From the NCBI GenBank assembly GCA_030512335.1, contig JAULSU010000002.1, positions 3,224,001-3,288,000 on the forward strand: 64,000 nucleotides of DNA, written 5' to 3'. Within the stretch, counting starts at the first letter, position 1. Each line of letters begins with the position of its first letter. The position numbers and the translations under genes were made by a program. This document shows positions 22,334 through 33,449 of this stretch, piece after piece. This stretch comes from Immersiella caudata (taxonomy: Eukaryota > Ascomycota > Sordariomycetes > Sordariales > Lasiosphaeriaceae). The notes below the pieces were generated by a model. It made no database searches, was not told the DNA's origin, and saw only the letters and a list, made by a program, of their open reading frames with translations.

Positions 22334-22347
22334 CATTGACGTCAATG
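22334..22347. promoter_or_regulatory. CRE/ATF-type palindrome
   Basis: CATTGACGTCAATG is a 14-bp perfect palindrome around the bZIP CRE core TGACGTCA (Atf/CREB family). It lies about 500 bp downstream of the reductase stop and 2.4 kb upstream of the next start, so function is uncertain. Confidence 0.4.
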
Positions 22348-24709
22348 ACACCAACCCTCATCAGCTCCACTATCTTCATATGAAGAGCTGGGAAGCAATG
22401 CAAAGTATTTAAAAGTTCTTGCCTTCCTTTCAGAGTAATAGACTTCTCCTAGATTAATCACTAGATGATTTCTGCCATCAGGAAGAAACCAATTCCAAAA
22501 ACGCACTTGAAACCAACATCAACTATGTACCCAGGTACCTGCCCCGGCCCCACAACTCAGGGGTGAAGATATTCACGCTGATGCTGACGAGCAAGTCTAA
22601 ACATGCCGCAATCGAAGGCCGATTAAATCGCTCAGGCTCAGGCCAACCTTCCTCTTCCAGAGCAACCTCCAGTCGCCTCTGATTGGCAATCAGCCGATGC
22701 TCGCAATGTCAACATTGGAAGCGGGCGTGTGTCTAGCGATATTTCCACAGGTGACGGAACAACTGCTGGGTTGCATGAACCAGCCACCAAGAGCTCAGAG
22801 GAGACACACATGAGTCGGATTGGGCGTCAAGGAAAGGACAACTTGGAGGGACCCCCTCAGGATGCCAAGGCAAAATGAACGAGGTGGTTTTATTCAAGTC
22901 GATAGTGATCAATTTTTTGTGATCTAACAAGGTTGCTATATCTTGATGTCAATATGTACAGTTGAAGTTGTTGGGCGGTTACAGATCTAAAATCAGGCAG
23001 CGGAAGAAACCCGCACTTCAAAATGATGACGCTATGACGCTGCTGAGGGTGACCAAGTCTTTGTTGATACCCCTTTACCCCTTGTTCCGATTCGGGGTAA
23101 ATCAAGTTTACTATAACACCTCCCGCAACAAAAAAAATCACACACATCGGTAATCATCACACCCTTTCTCAACTGGCGCGTAGCTGGAAATATGTATGTA
23201 AGCTTCCAACTCGGCAAAGCTCAACATGACGGATGTGAAGTTGTGTGGCCAATCCGGTGCATACGTGGAACGAGGAGTGTATTTTGCCCACCTTGTGAAT
23301 GGAAGCAACAAAATCCTTCAACTCTCCAGTCTTTTATGTATATTTTCTGCCTTTACCCGTGGATAGATATTCCAGAGAGCCCGTTAGACGCTCCATGAGG
23401 TAAAATAGACGCGCTCCTGGCTCAAGGTAACGTACTCCAATAGGCGTTTGCAAATGCCCCCTGTTTGCTTGGACTCTGAACAAGAACACACTTAGACCGA
23501 AGAGGATTTGCAGAGCTAGTCGTTATACATCACACTGGGCATTCCCTGGCCTTTTGGGTGCCTTATTACCAGGGCAGTGGAATTTCCAAGTAGGTGAAGA
23601 AGCCGGGGTTCATGCGCGTTGTTTGTTTTGTTTTAACAGCAGGAACCGCCCTGATTCGAGAAAGCAAACGAAACACCGAGCATCCACGAACTACACCGAC
23701 TTCGTTGTCCAGGATACCGAATCAATTGTTCCTTTATTCCTTGAGGTTATCGGCCTTCAGGCAAATCCGTAGCTACCGGTACTCTGTGCATAGCGTGTTC
23801 ATGTATCTAACCTTATCAGTATATGTAGCAAGTAAAGGCCAGAGCCTTCGACCGTTGACACACTGAGGCTGTTCACCATTGAGAGACACGACATCAAGTC
23901 CTGGGGTTGGTGCTGGATCACTTGGTCGGGGACCACTTTGCCCATTAGTTGTGGATGATATACTGAAAGAATCGAGGAGCGACGAGGCAGCCATGGGAAC
24001 TTCTTCGCTGTCACGATCTTGAACCTCAAATATCTTTTGGGGGTTTCATACCGCTGGTCCTCCTTCGTTGATCCTTTTCCTTCCATCAAACCTGACAGAT
24101 TTCTCCACGAGAATCCAACTCATCGGTATCCGCGCAGGGAGAGGCAGAAATATCTGCCCTAACTTCTGGCCTTCACCCGTTTGCAAACATCCTCCCACAA
24201 TCTCCTCCGCAAACCACTCCCCTCCCTCAATACTCGCAACCAACCAACCTCTCCGGGCAACCGAAAAGGAATACACGTGAGTAACTTCAAATAGCATAAC
24301 CGTTTGATTCTCCCTCTTGCTTGAGCCTGCCGTTCTCGCAACCAGTACCCAGTTGGACCAGGTTCGATGGCCTCTTGGTCGTTCCTTCCTCACCTATCCA
24401 ACAAACCTTCAGCTGAGGAATATTCCAGACCCCCACTCTTGCACCTTTCACTTCTAACGTCCACCCTGCGCCTTCGTTCTCTACCTTACACCTGCATTAT
24501 CGCTTCTTGTCATCATCCACAGAGATCTCGCTCCTCGCCGTCCCACCGCGATCCTCGACAAGCAAAATTCTGACCTCGAGACCGCAGTCTTACCAATCCC
24601 ATTCTACTCTCAAGTGCCACCGACTCGGCGCTTTCTATTTGTGGCATCCTACACTCGTTTTTGACGTATTCAAAAGTGACTTTGTCTAGTCATCTCCACT
24701 GCTGCCACA

Positions 24710-27700
24710 ATGAGCGGAAGCCGAAAGACTTCGGAGCAGAGGCTCAGTCCCGACGATGTGCGCAATCAAATGGGCGCCTACGGTTCTGGCAACGCTTCGA
24801 ACAACGCCGGAAGCGCCTTTCAGCCGCTATCAGCAGAGGAGTCCGAGAGACAGAGAATGCTGGTAAGCCGACGACCAACCCAGCCCCAAAATATCCTCCG
24901 CACCACCTTTTCTGACAGACCTTGTCTACAGGATGATCTCGGACTCCACCGTGTTGAAGAGTTACCCATGGAGGATGAGCCCCGCGGCAACCGGGGCCAT
25001 GACAACCGGGGCCGTGACAATTGGGGTCACGACCAGAGGTACCACGCCAATCCTCCAAGAAGAGCGGCAGCTCCTCCAGCCCAGGACGCCATAGCGACCG
25101 AAATGGCCAATGTCTGGAGACGTAAGCATCCCTATTGAAGTGACAACATACTGAGGCTGATCACTGACTCCTAATAGAGGCTCAAGAGGCCGGCGAGTTT
25201 GATGACTCCGATTGCGAGCAAGTCAAAGATTTGTCGGATCTTGGAGGTGGAAGGCTTTATGACAGAGGCCGTGATAGTGCACTCCGAGCGTTTGACAGAA
25301 TCAGCGGAAGATCGTAAGTAATAACACTACCTATGCCAAGGTGTCGGGGTGCTAATTGTCTCCTAGAGAGCGTCATGGACCGCCTGCGCCGCGCGATCAT
25401 GCACGATATAGCCTTCGACCCTTACAGAACGGCTACGTCGAGCATCAACAGAGGGCTCGCCCTCGTCAGCCCCTAAACCCTCACTGGGATCCCCAGCCGA
25501 GGCCGGGACCAACTTTGGGAGCGCCCACTACACCTGGGATGGGTCAGTTGAAGGCGACGAAGAAGCGTCGTAATCAACGTCCTTCACCCTCTCCTGGGCC
25601 GATTCCGGGACAGCCTCGCATCGCCCCTCAGCTGAATGCTCGAGAACCGAACAATACAGTTCTCGCACTGAATACCCTCTATCGCCCTTCGTCTCCGCGG
25701 TACGGCGGAGTATGGGGTCGGGCTTATCTAACGAACCACAGTACAGCAGGCATGCGCATGCTGTACATTTACACGGGAGGCCAGCACCAAGCCACCTGGC
25801 TGGCATCCAGGCTCAACAATGTCCGCACCTACCAGGACAACAACCTCTTTGGTGTCCAACTTACGTTCAGCACAAGCTCTGGAGGCCAGGAAGACACGTA
25901 TTTGGAGTTTCAGCATTCTGAGAGTCGAGATTTGTTTGTTCGGACAATTGAAGCCTTAAGGGCCGGGACATTCTCGCCCGGTTTGTTGTCTTCTGCACCA
26001 TCGACGGAGAGGCCAGCGGCCGGAAGTGAAAAGCATCATGCCGGCTTGGCCGTCCCCTCACAGCCAGTTGCTCGAGACCCGTCGCCTATCCATCGCCCAC
26101 CCCTCATTCGCGTACACTCGCCTCCAAGGAGCATTCATAACGAAGAGATGGAAGTGGATGCGTTTGCGAGAGCGGCTGGTCTTCAGCCGACTGCCGCAAA
26201 AATTCCTGCCATAAAAGAAGGTACCAACACGGTTGCTTTGTCGAACCAAGCTTCCGACACCATAGGAGAGACTGTTACCGCCCCTGAGGCAGTTGACGGT
26301 CGGCCTGCTGGCCCTGAGAATGGTCAGCCAGCAGAGCTTCTCATTGACATTGCCGGTCACCAGCAACACGGTATGACTGATGTTACGCAGCCTTTGCCAT
26401 CTCAGTCGTCTCAGCTGTCAGAGTCGGACTTGGACTCGCTTGCAGCTCTTCAACCATACTACGGAATAGTCCACACCTTTGAGACCTTCCTTGGCAGGCT
26501 GAGTACAGCTGCCCTCACCTCACGTGCGAACGAAGAGTTTCTTCTTGGAGTTGGGGAAGCTTTTGTGATCGTCCATAGTGAGCAGCATCCTGATCTCGAT
26601 CCGGATGTTATCAGATCGACGGTTCGTGATGCGATAGCGAGACGAGCGGATCTTGCTCAAAGTGCATCGGGCCAGTCATCGGAAAGCCTCGTCCAGGACG
26701 CCCAGGAACAGGCCACAGATCATGTGGTCCGCGTTCCGAGAGAGGTCATCGTTGAAGGCAACGGAAGCGTACCGAATGGGAGTCAGACTAAGGCACCCGG
26801 AGACGGGCACAACGATGCCGGCGTCAGAACTGCCCTGGGTGAAACCGTTGAGGATCGTGCCCAGCAAGCAGGCGCCCAAACGGGAGAGGGACGTAGGAGA
26901 TACAGCGTCGAAGAACTCCTGTCGATGCGTCACCTGGCAAGCGAGCCCCCCGCCTACCTCAGAGGCATCGAGATTCCCCTGCGCTGCCCGGATCGCCATC
27001 CGCCACCACCCCAACCAAAACCGGAACAGGTCGATGCGCAAGTCAAAAAGACTGCGAACGACATGGAATGGGTTATGGCAGGCAGCCCTCGGGCTCGGCA
27101 TGCCCAACCAGATGTCCCAGAGCTACTGGAGGAGGTCCAACCTGCGCGTTCGGGGGCGAGACAAAGGACAGTTGGACTTCGAGCTTCCGTTTGGGCCTCG
27201 GCACTCGTAGATATTGACTCTGATGTTTCGATGGAGCCGATGGACGATGGTCTTACCGAGCCGGCAGGTGGCGAGTCACCCGCAACTTACGTGGACGACC
27301 TAGCCCACCTCCAGCCGCCCGCGGTGCCCGCCGCTCCGAGCCGGACGACGTTCGAGGATGATGCTGCTCAGCATGCGCACGTTCCCGCAGCCACGGAGTC
27401 GCCCACTCCAACCCGTCAACTTCACACGCCCGGTATTCTTCGCCCTTCCGTGTTGGCGCCGTCCGAAATCGACCAGACGGAGCTGAGCAACCGCATGAAG
27501 AGATTGACCATCATTTCTCCTCCGCGCAAGCCGGCGGCACAGAAACCTTCTCGGGAGGCTGCCTTGGCCAGCCCTCCTCCACAGGCTCGGCCTCATCCCC
27601 AGATGGCGAATCCTATCGGCATAACGCCTACTTTGCAGACTCAACTCAACGGTCTGCCCAACACCCAACCTGTCCCCACCCAGCAGGCCACGCCTACTGG

Positions 27701-27845
27701 CCCTAGATGTCAACATACCGTGGAGCAGAGCAGTGCCACTCCCCAAGCAGCACGGCCCAATGGAGTTGTCAACACCCAGGTCGCCAACCCTGTGATTGCT
27801 CGCCTGAAGGGCAAGGGTTTGGCTGCGTCTCGACATGCTCGCTGA
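24710..27845 (+). CDS. Large, mostly disordered protein of unknown function
   Basis: Four exons (24710-24862, 24932-25121, 25178-25313, 25367-27845) predict 985 aa; introns are 69, 56 and 53 nt. Intron 1 is frame-keeping and stop-free, so a 23-residue insertion by retention is possible. Composition is mostly Pro/Gln/Ser/Arg-rich and probably disordered, with small GHDNRG-like repeats near residue 90. Two stretches look folded: about residues 270-365 (from YGGVWGRAYL, with alternating strands and a closing amphipathic helix, PH-like by appearance only) and a helical segment near 500-590 (LDSLAALQPYY to AIARRADL). No transmembrane helix or catalytic motif seen. I do not recognise the family; nuclear or cytoskeletal scaffolding would be a guess. 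Confidence 0.75.
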
Positions 27846-29318
27846 ACATGTCAGACCCAGCCCCATCATCATATTGCTAAGAATCCTCATTTCGTCCCAT
27901 ACCGCTACGAGGAGATGTCGGATTATCACCTTTCCCTCACCGAACGCGATTGGGGAGTATCTTTGGGCCTCCATATTTCGGAGGCATCCATTATCTATGC
28001 GAGAAACTGGCATGGAAAATACGGACCGAGAATTTCTAGGGCAATCAACCATCATTCAATGTGGAATCTTGGGATATCGCAAAGAGGCGGATCTTGGGGT
28101 GGTGATCAAGCTAGGGTGGCTGTGCCTTGTGAATGCTGACTTCTTGGGACTGAGATAGCCGTCTGGCTATATGTATGTTTAGACAGATGGTGATCAAGCT
28201 GAAAGCCATTTAGTGAGAGAAAATTGAGGTTGTGAACCAAAGGGATCCCTGGCTGGTGATGAGACATCTACGACATGGGGGTGGTGTTTGCCGTGCTGGC
28301 TGGGCATGGCGATACTCGTTGTCTTTGCAAAATGAGTTGATGTGCTTGGCTGAGGCGGAGACGGGGCCGGCAGCGGAGCTCGATGTCGCATCGTGCTGGT
28401 GCTAAATTAGGCCTTCTCAGCGGATTCGGCAGTTTATCCCCGAGATTTTTGTTGACGGGAACGCTAAACTGCAAGAAGCGATTCCCATTCATTGAGGCTG
28501 ACCGCCTCCATGTGGTCGGGACAGGAAATGGTCCAAGCACCCTCAACAACCTTGAAGTTTAACTAGCTGACCGCTTGCTAATACTCAGTGCGACTCTGGA
28601 TTTGGTCGGTTGAGGATTGGCCTGACCAACCATTCCGGAGTCGGCCTGGTGACCCTCGAGGTTCACATGTGGCTCTGAGAAGGGAGATGAGGATTCGACG
28701 GGCTAGAGATGGAGCGGACAGTTTAGGAGTAGTCTAAGATGTGATGCTGACGTCTGACTGTTGTAAACTCGTCGGAAGTGCAGTGCTAAGATCAGCAATC
28801 AACGCCTGGTTTGGAGTATCCGAACGCACTGAAACGCGGGTGCAAAGTTTCGAGGGCGTCGACTCGTCTTGGCTGATGTCTCTTATCTCTGAAGGCGGAA
28901 CGGCAGTTTACGTTCGTGCGACCATGAAGCAGCATGCAGCCATCATGGATTGACTCCAAATTAGTCGGTCCACTGCTAGGCCTGGCTCCAGGAACGTGTG
29001 CCCCCCATCTGGGGAATCGGAGGTCCGGGATCTCGCTGCACGGCCAGCCAGCTGTTGAGCAGGACCTCACTTATATCGACGGTTCTGCCCTTCCCCCCAT
29101 CGGCCTTAGGGCCTGAATCTCTCCTGTTTGCATCAATCACCCTTCGAGAAACACAACACAACGCCCTAAAGACATCTACATTATCTGCATCTCCAACCCG
29201 CGAGCAATTGGTCGTGGAATCATTGCTATTTACCAACTGCGTTTGCACAAACCAACCCTATCGCGCCTGTCGCAAACACCACACGGCCAATCCCAAAGCT
29301 TCTAATTCATCCACCACC
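27846..29318. other. Intergenic region, 1.5 kb
   Basis: 3' flank of the large disordered gene and promoter of the small mitochondrial-type gene. A frame open from 28998 runs into that gene's first exon; its upstream part lacks coding character and the ATG at 29319 gives a better targeting sequence. Nothing else seen. Confidence 0.55.
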
Positions 29319-30187
29319 ATGTCGTCTCGACTTACAGCTCCCGTCTCCAAATTCACCCGCTCCATCAGCACCACGCCCTCCATCGCGCGCCCTTCCCACC
29401 TCCTCAACAACACCAGGAAACGAAATCAACCCGCCACCCATGACTCCCTCGAAGCTCCCGATGTGCGTTCCCTTCCCTATACCCCATAACATGCCCAAAT
29501 TCCCAATCCTCACTAACACCCGCAATCAGACCACCACCACCCGCAGCCACTCCACTTCCACCCCTCACCGCCCCACCACCTCCGCTCCCCGAATCGTCCC
29601 TCTAATGCAAGGCTTCCGCACCTCCGCCCCCAAGCCCCAAGCGCCTCGAACCACCACACTCGACTTCGCCGTCCTGCCTGATCTCCACGAGGCCGCGCCC
29701 GATCCGTACGCTTACATCCGCGTGCCTCTCCTTCCCGACAACGACGCGCCGCCTGCTGGATTCCGCAGGCCCGAAGCAGAGGATCTGCCACTGGCGAAAC
29801 CGGAGATTAGCGTGGTCGCCGCAAACCCCGAGTTGGTATTGCCTGCGGCGTTGACAGAGGTGGAGGGGATGGGTGTGGATGGTGTGGAGTTGTCGTTTGC
29901 GCATGAGTTGCATCGGGATCGCGAGGCGGAGGATGGACAGGGGATGCTGAAAGATGTGTGGAAGGGGTTGGTAAGTAGAACTTGGAGCGATTTTCTTCTC
30001 CTTTTGTCTCTTTTTCCGTTGTCTCGGGAGCAAAACTCTCGCAGCTCCCGATATAACGGAAAATTCCCCAAAAAGGAGATAATGAGCTGATATTTGCCAC
30101 AGATGGATGATGTTTTTGGGGGGAAGAAACCTGCCTTTTAAGCGGTCGAGGTGTGTGATGGTCGACCGAGCCAGTTATTTGGCCTGA
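29319..30187 (+). CDS. Small putative mitochondrial protein, unknown function
   Basis: Three exons, 29319-29462, 29530-29970 and 30104-30187, about 222 aa. The N-terminus (MSSRLTAPVSKFTRSISTTP) is rich in Ser/Thr/Arg without acids, a typical mitochondrial presequence. The middle is low complexity (TTTTRSHSTS), then a conserved-looking acidic segment containing DPYAYIRVPLLPDN and a helical end DVWKGL. Intron 2 (29971-30103, 133 nt, phase 0) is the second introner-like element. The terminus is uncertain: with the five G at 30119-30123 the frame runs to the TGA at 30185-30187, whereas one extra G would end the protein at GKKPAF, TAA near 30141. I cannot assign a function; no domain recognised. 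Confidence 0.6.
29971..30103 (+). mobile_element. Introner-like element copy B
   Basis: 133-nt intron starting GTAAGTAGAACTTGGAG and ending TAATGAGCTGATATT plus TGCCACAG. It aligns end to end with fluG intron 2. The internal inverted repeat has arms CCGTTGTCTCGGGAGC and GCTCCCGATATAACGG (14 of 16 pairs). The second arm position is C-G here and T-A in copy A, a compensatory change that argues the hairpin is selected or inherited as a structure. Inserted in sense with its gene, phase 0, like copy A. Confidence 0.7.
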
Positions 30188-30929
30188 GGAAATGAGTATC
30201 TTGTAGTTCATGAGTTGATGACTTTACATATGTTTGTAATCTGTACTATTCTGTCGCGATTCCTGATGCATGCTGGGAAGTATATATCTATGCCGCATTC
30301 ACCTTCGTGAGTGACGATTTAGAACCTCGGCGCAGGTCTTTGTAGCAAGACCTACATGCTCTCGTTCTGGCAGCTGACCGCGATTCTCCCAGCTACGAGG
30401 GCTCCAGCCAGGAGAAAGGGGCCATCTACGCGGTGCGGAAACGGGTTGCCCTATTGAAACGCTTATATCCGTAATGAAAGCAGCATTCTATAAACTGCAC
30501 TGTGCGCCGCGCTTACGTCATCATGTTCCCTCGTCGTTCCGTGAGGGCACTATTCATCAATGAACATCATAGCATGCTCTGGTATAAATTATCGGGGCCT
30601 TGGCTTCATGCCTTGACAATGATATCAGCATTGTACACGGGGGCTTGGGTGGGCTTCTCTTTTGGGTGGAGCTCTCGCACCTGGAATACAACTACCTGAA
30701 ATACAACTACCTAAGACAATGCTTGCTACCGAGTTGACCAATTCACAGCTGGTATCATTTCCATTCCAAGCTAAACGGCCGTAACTTGGTGGCCAGCGCT
30801 TCGTCTTTCATCGTACAAATAAAACGCCCCAAGTCACCAAGCTCCCAAAGCCAGGAGAGAATCGCGCCCAGGCCAGTACAATCCCTACGGGCGTCTGCGT
30901 CCAGCCCAACGTCCTGTCTGTCCATTGTC
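30188..30929. other. Convergent intergenic region
   Basis: 3' flanks of the gene at 29319 and of RAE1. The phrase AATACAACTACCT occurs twice in tandem near 30690. No gene recognised. Confidence 0.6.
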
Positions 30930-32110
30930 CTACCTCTTCTTGACACTAGGACGGGGCTTGCATTCGTCTGCTTGAACGGGGTGTAGCATCACCTTGGTTG
31001 GGTATGTAGCGCTGTTGCCCTGGTATCCCTTGCTCCAATCATAGCCGATGGCATAGGCAAAGATAGAGCCTGTTTTGTTGAACGTCGTCGCCGTTATGCT
31101 GCCGCCGACGTTGGGGTAGCCTTTAAGCCTGTGCTTGGCGTCCTTGTCCCAAAAGTGGAAAGTACCATCGCTACCTGCCGTGCTGAAGGTACCGTGCTGG
31201 GGGTGGAAGGAGATGTCGTTCACAGCGTAAACGTTCGTCACGCTTCCTTGAGGCGGATCGCGGTGGCACTTGAACGAGAAGTTGAGGCTAGACATCGGTC
31301 AAAACACCGTACTGGTGCGCATTTATGGAAGTATTCTTACCTGGAGTCCTTGTCTTCCACGTACTGAATGGCACACCGACCCTCGATACTGCCAATAGCA
31401 AAGCCTTGCTGGTCGGTGAAGCAGCTGACGACCCTGGTCTGCCACTTGAGGGGGCTCTGGAGGGTCTTGTAAAACTTGCCCGGCTGATTGAGGTTGACAA
31501 CGTTGATGTATCGGTCTGCTGTGCCGATGACCAAGAGGTCACCTCGGACATCCATGGTATACACTCGCTCCTGGCATTGCAGCGACCCAATGGGCTGAGC
31601 ACTGCGGAAGTCCCAGTATTTCACCGTCTTGTCCCACGAACCCGTGACAGCCATGGGCGTACCGTTCGCCTCGAAATACCGCACGCATCGAATCGGTGCG
31701 TCGTGCTGCGCGATCTGGACTGGCTGGCCGGTGTTTAGGTCGAGTGCCTTTGCTTGCTTGTCGGCGCCAGCGGACAGGACCTTGGTGCCATCCTACACAC
31801 ATCAGCATTCACGGAAAGCATTCCACAGACCACGGTAAACGCATACCTTGAAGAAATCGACTGAAAAGACCGGGCCATCATGATCTATCGCGACCTTGCC
31901 CTGGCCTTGGCCGTTGCTCAAAATCTCGTAGACCCGGACCTTCTTGTCCCAGCTTGCGACGGCAAGGAAATCTTTGGGGTCTGTGGGGTTGGGATTGAAG
32001 GCGAGATCGGAAATAGTGTCTTCGGGTGGGCTTCCAAGCTCGACGTCGTTCTTCAGTTCGCCCAGAGTGTTACTCGTCGCCGCCGACGAACTTCCAAACA
32101 GGCCCGACAT
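30930..32110 (-). CDS. RAE1: mRNA export factor Rae1/Gle2, WD40 protein
   Basis: Three exons, 32110-31847, 31792-31341 and 31287-30930, encode 357 aa, close to yeast Gle2 (365). Introns are 54 and 53 nt. The N-terminus (MSGLFG, then NDVELGSPPEDTISDLAFNP) is characteristic of Rae1 orthologues. WD repeats follow, among them FLAVASWDKKVRVYEI, MAVTGSWDKTVKYWD and FSTAGSDGTFHFWDKD, forming a seven-blade propeller. The C-terminal segment AYAIGYDWSKGYQGN is another Rae1 hallmark. Rae1 binds the GLEBS motif of a nucleoporin at the pore and helps mRNA export and, in animals, mitotic checkpoint control. Confidence 0.95.
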
Positions 32111-33449
32111 CCTAACGATCGCACACTTTTCCCGTTCAGCGGGCTCGGTATCGTCAGACCGAATCTAGCTGTAAACCTCGCCGGGGGCGCGCAGAATTGT
32201 CACAAGGGTCTTCCAGCTGGGTGGTGGGGTTGGGCGAGGCGACCAGGCAAGCTGGAGGGCGAAATTTGGTCGCGGTCTGATTCTCGCAACTTTTGGCGGA
32301 AGGTTTGAACAATGCCGCCAAGGCAGCCCTCCAACACGGCGTGCGCGACCTGCCCCAAAAAGCTTGGGTCCCCAAACTCACACCCCCCCCCCCCTCCCCC
32401 CCAAAAAAAAACAGCTGGTGGGGTTTGCTACGGTTGCCCCACTTTCGAAATTTCCCAAGCTTAAAAAAGAAATTTCTGAGCCTCAATTCAACCTTCTCCT
32501 CTTCTTCTTTCCCAAGCCGCCCCTCGCCCGACAAGTCGCTATTCGAAGCTCACAAACGGAGAGAGCAGGCATTTCGGTGTCTGCTTTTTCATTGCTCGCT
32601 TTGGGAGAAAGTCCCCGGACATCTGCCATTTTCGGCAGATTGCGGAAACGCGCCGCCATAGAAGCACTGCGGCTGATCTCGGCCGCCTGTCTCTTGTCTG
32701 TCTTTTCAAGCCCGGCCCACCGCGAAGTCGGCCGTCATCCTCTCCATTCTGGAGTGGCAGTCATTCAAATTCCCGGACCGGAGACCACATGGACGAAGAT
32801 ATGAGTCCGCGCTCTGGTTGCTTGGGGCGGATGCTCTGTGCTCCTCGGTGGCGAGTTGGTTCGATGGTGGGCTGCCGCTGGTGAGTCTGGACTGGGATAT
32901 TAGGCTGGCTCGAGAGATTTCGTCACGATTGTACAGAAATGCGATTGCTCGCTTCCTTTTCTCTGGGAAGGAAGTGAGTTACTCGACGGGGCTTATTCTT
33001 GGTGCGAGGGGCGACTTCATGGCCTATCTACTCTGTTATTTCGCCTAGCGGATATGCAGCTGGACAACGAAAACTCTGCCTCGTTGGAGGTCTCCCGTCC
33101 GCTGCTGCTATCCACTGGGTGTTTGCCGGCAGAGTCTGCGAGATCTGGGGGGTTCACAAGTTCAGGTGATGATAAAGCCTTATAGAGTCAAGCTCTGAGG
33201 ATCCGCTACATGCGGCCCATTGAGGACTACAAATGCGTTATGGTATCTGATGAACTTTGAACAATACTTTTTGAGTTTATACATTATATCAGGTAGTTGA
33301 TATCCATGGCTAAGTTGGCTGCGCTCCCCAGGCGTCTTATCTCCAAGGTCTGTTGAACGACCATCTCCGTTTTACATGCTTGTGCTCGCTCTAAATCATC
33401 ACGAATGCCTTTCGATCTAACCCGGCTTACCCACCCACAAAAAGCCATA
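32111..33449. other. Intergenic region, RAE1 promoter / ECT 3' flank
   Basis: Contains the RAE1 promoter and the 3' flank of the cytidylyltransferase gene. A C-run followed by nine A (32381-32411) is the main feature. Overlapping frames at 32293-33048 have no recognised content. Confidence 0.6.
32381..32411. repeat. Poly-C / poly-A low-complexity tract
   Basis: A C-run of about 25 interrupted by single A or T, followed by nine A. It lies about 270 bp upstream of the RAE1 ATG, giving a G-rich transcribed-strand tract that could form unusual DNA structure. Confidence 0.85.

Larger units (their letters stand above)
21822..24709. other. 2.9-kb gene-free region
   Basis: Only short overlapping frames, none recognisable. 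By eye it is more AT-rich than neighbouring genes. Two perfect palindromes lie at 22250-22267 and 22334-22347. The last 300 bp are C/T-rich, like a fungal promoter and leader, and would serve the gene at 24710. Confidence 0.6.
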
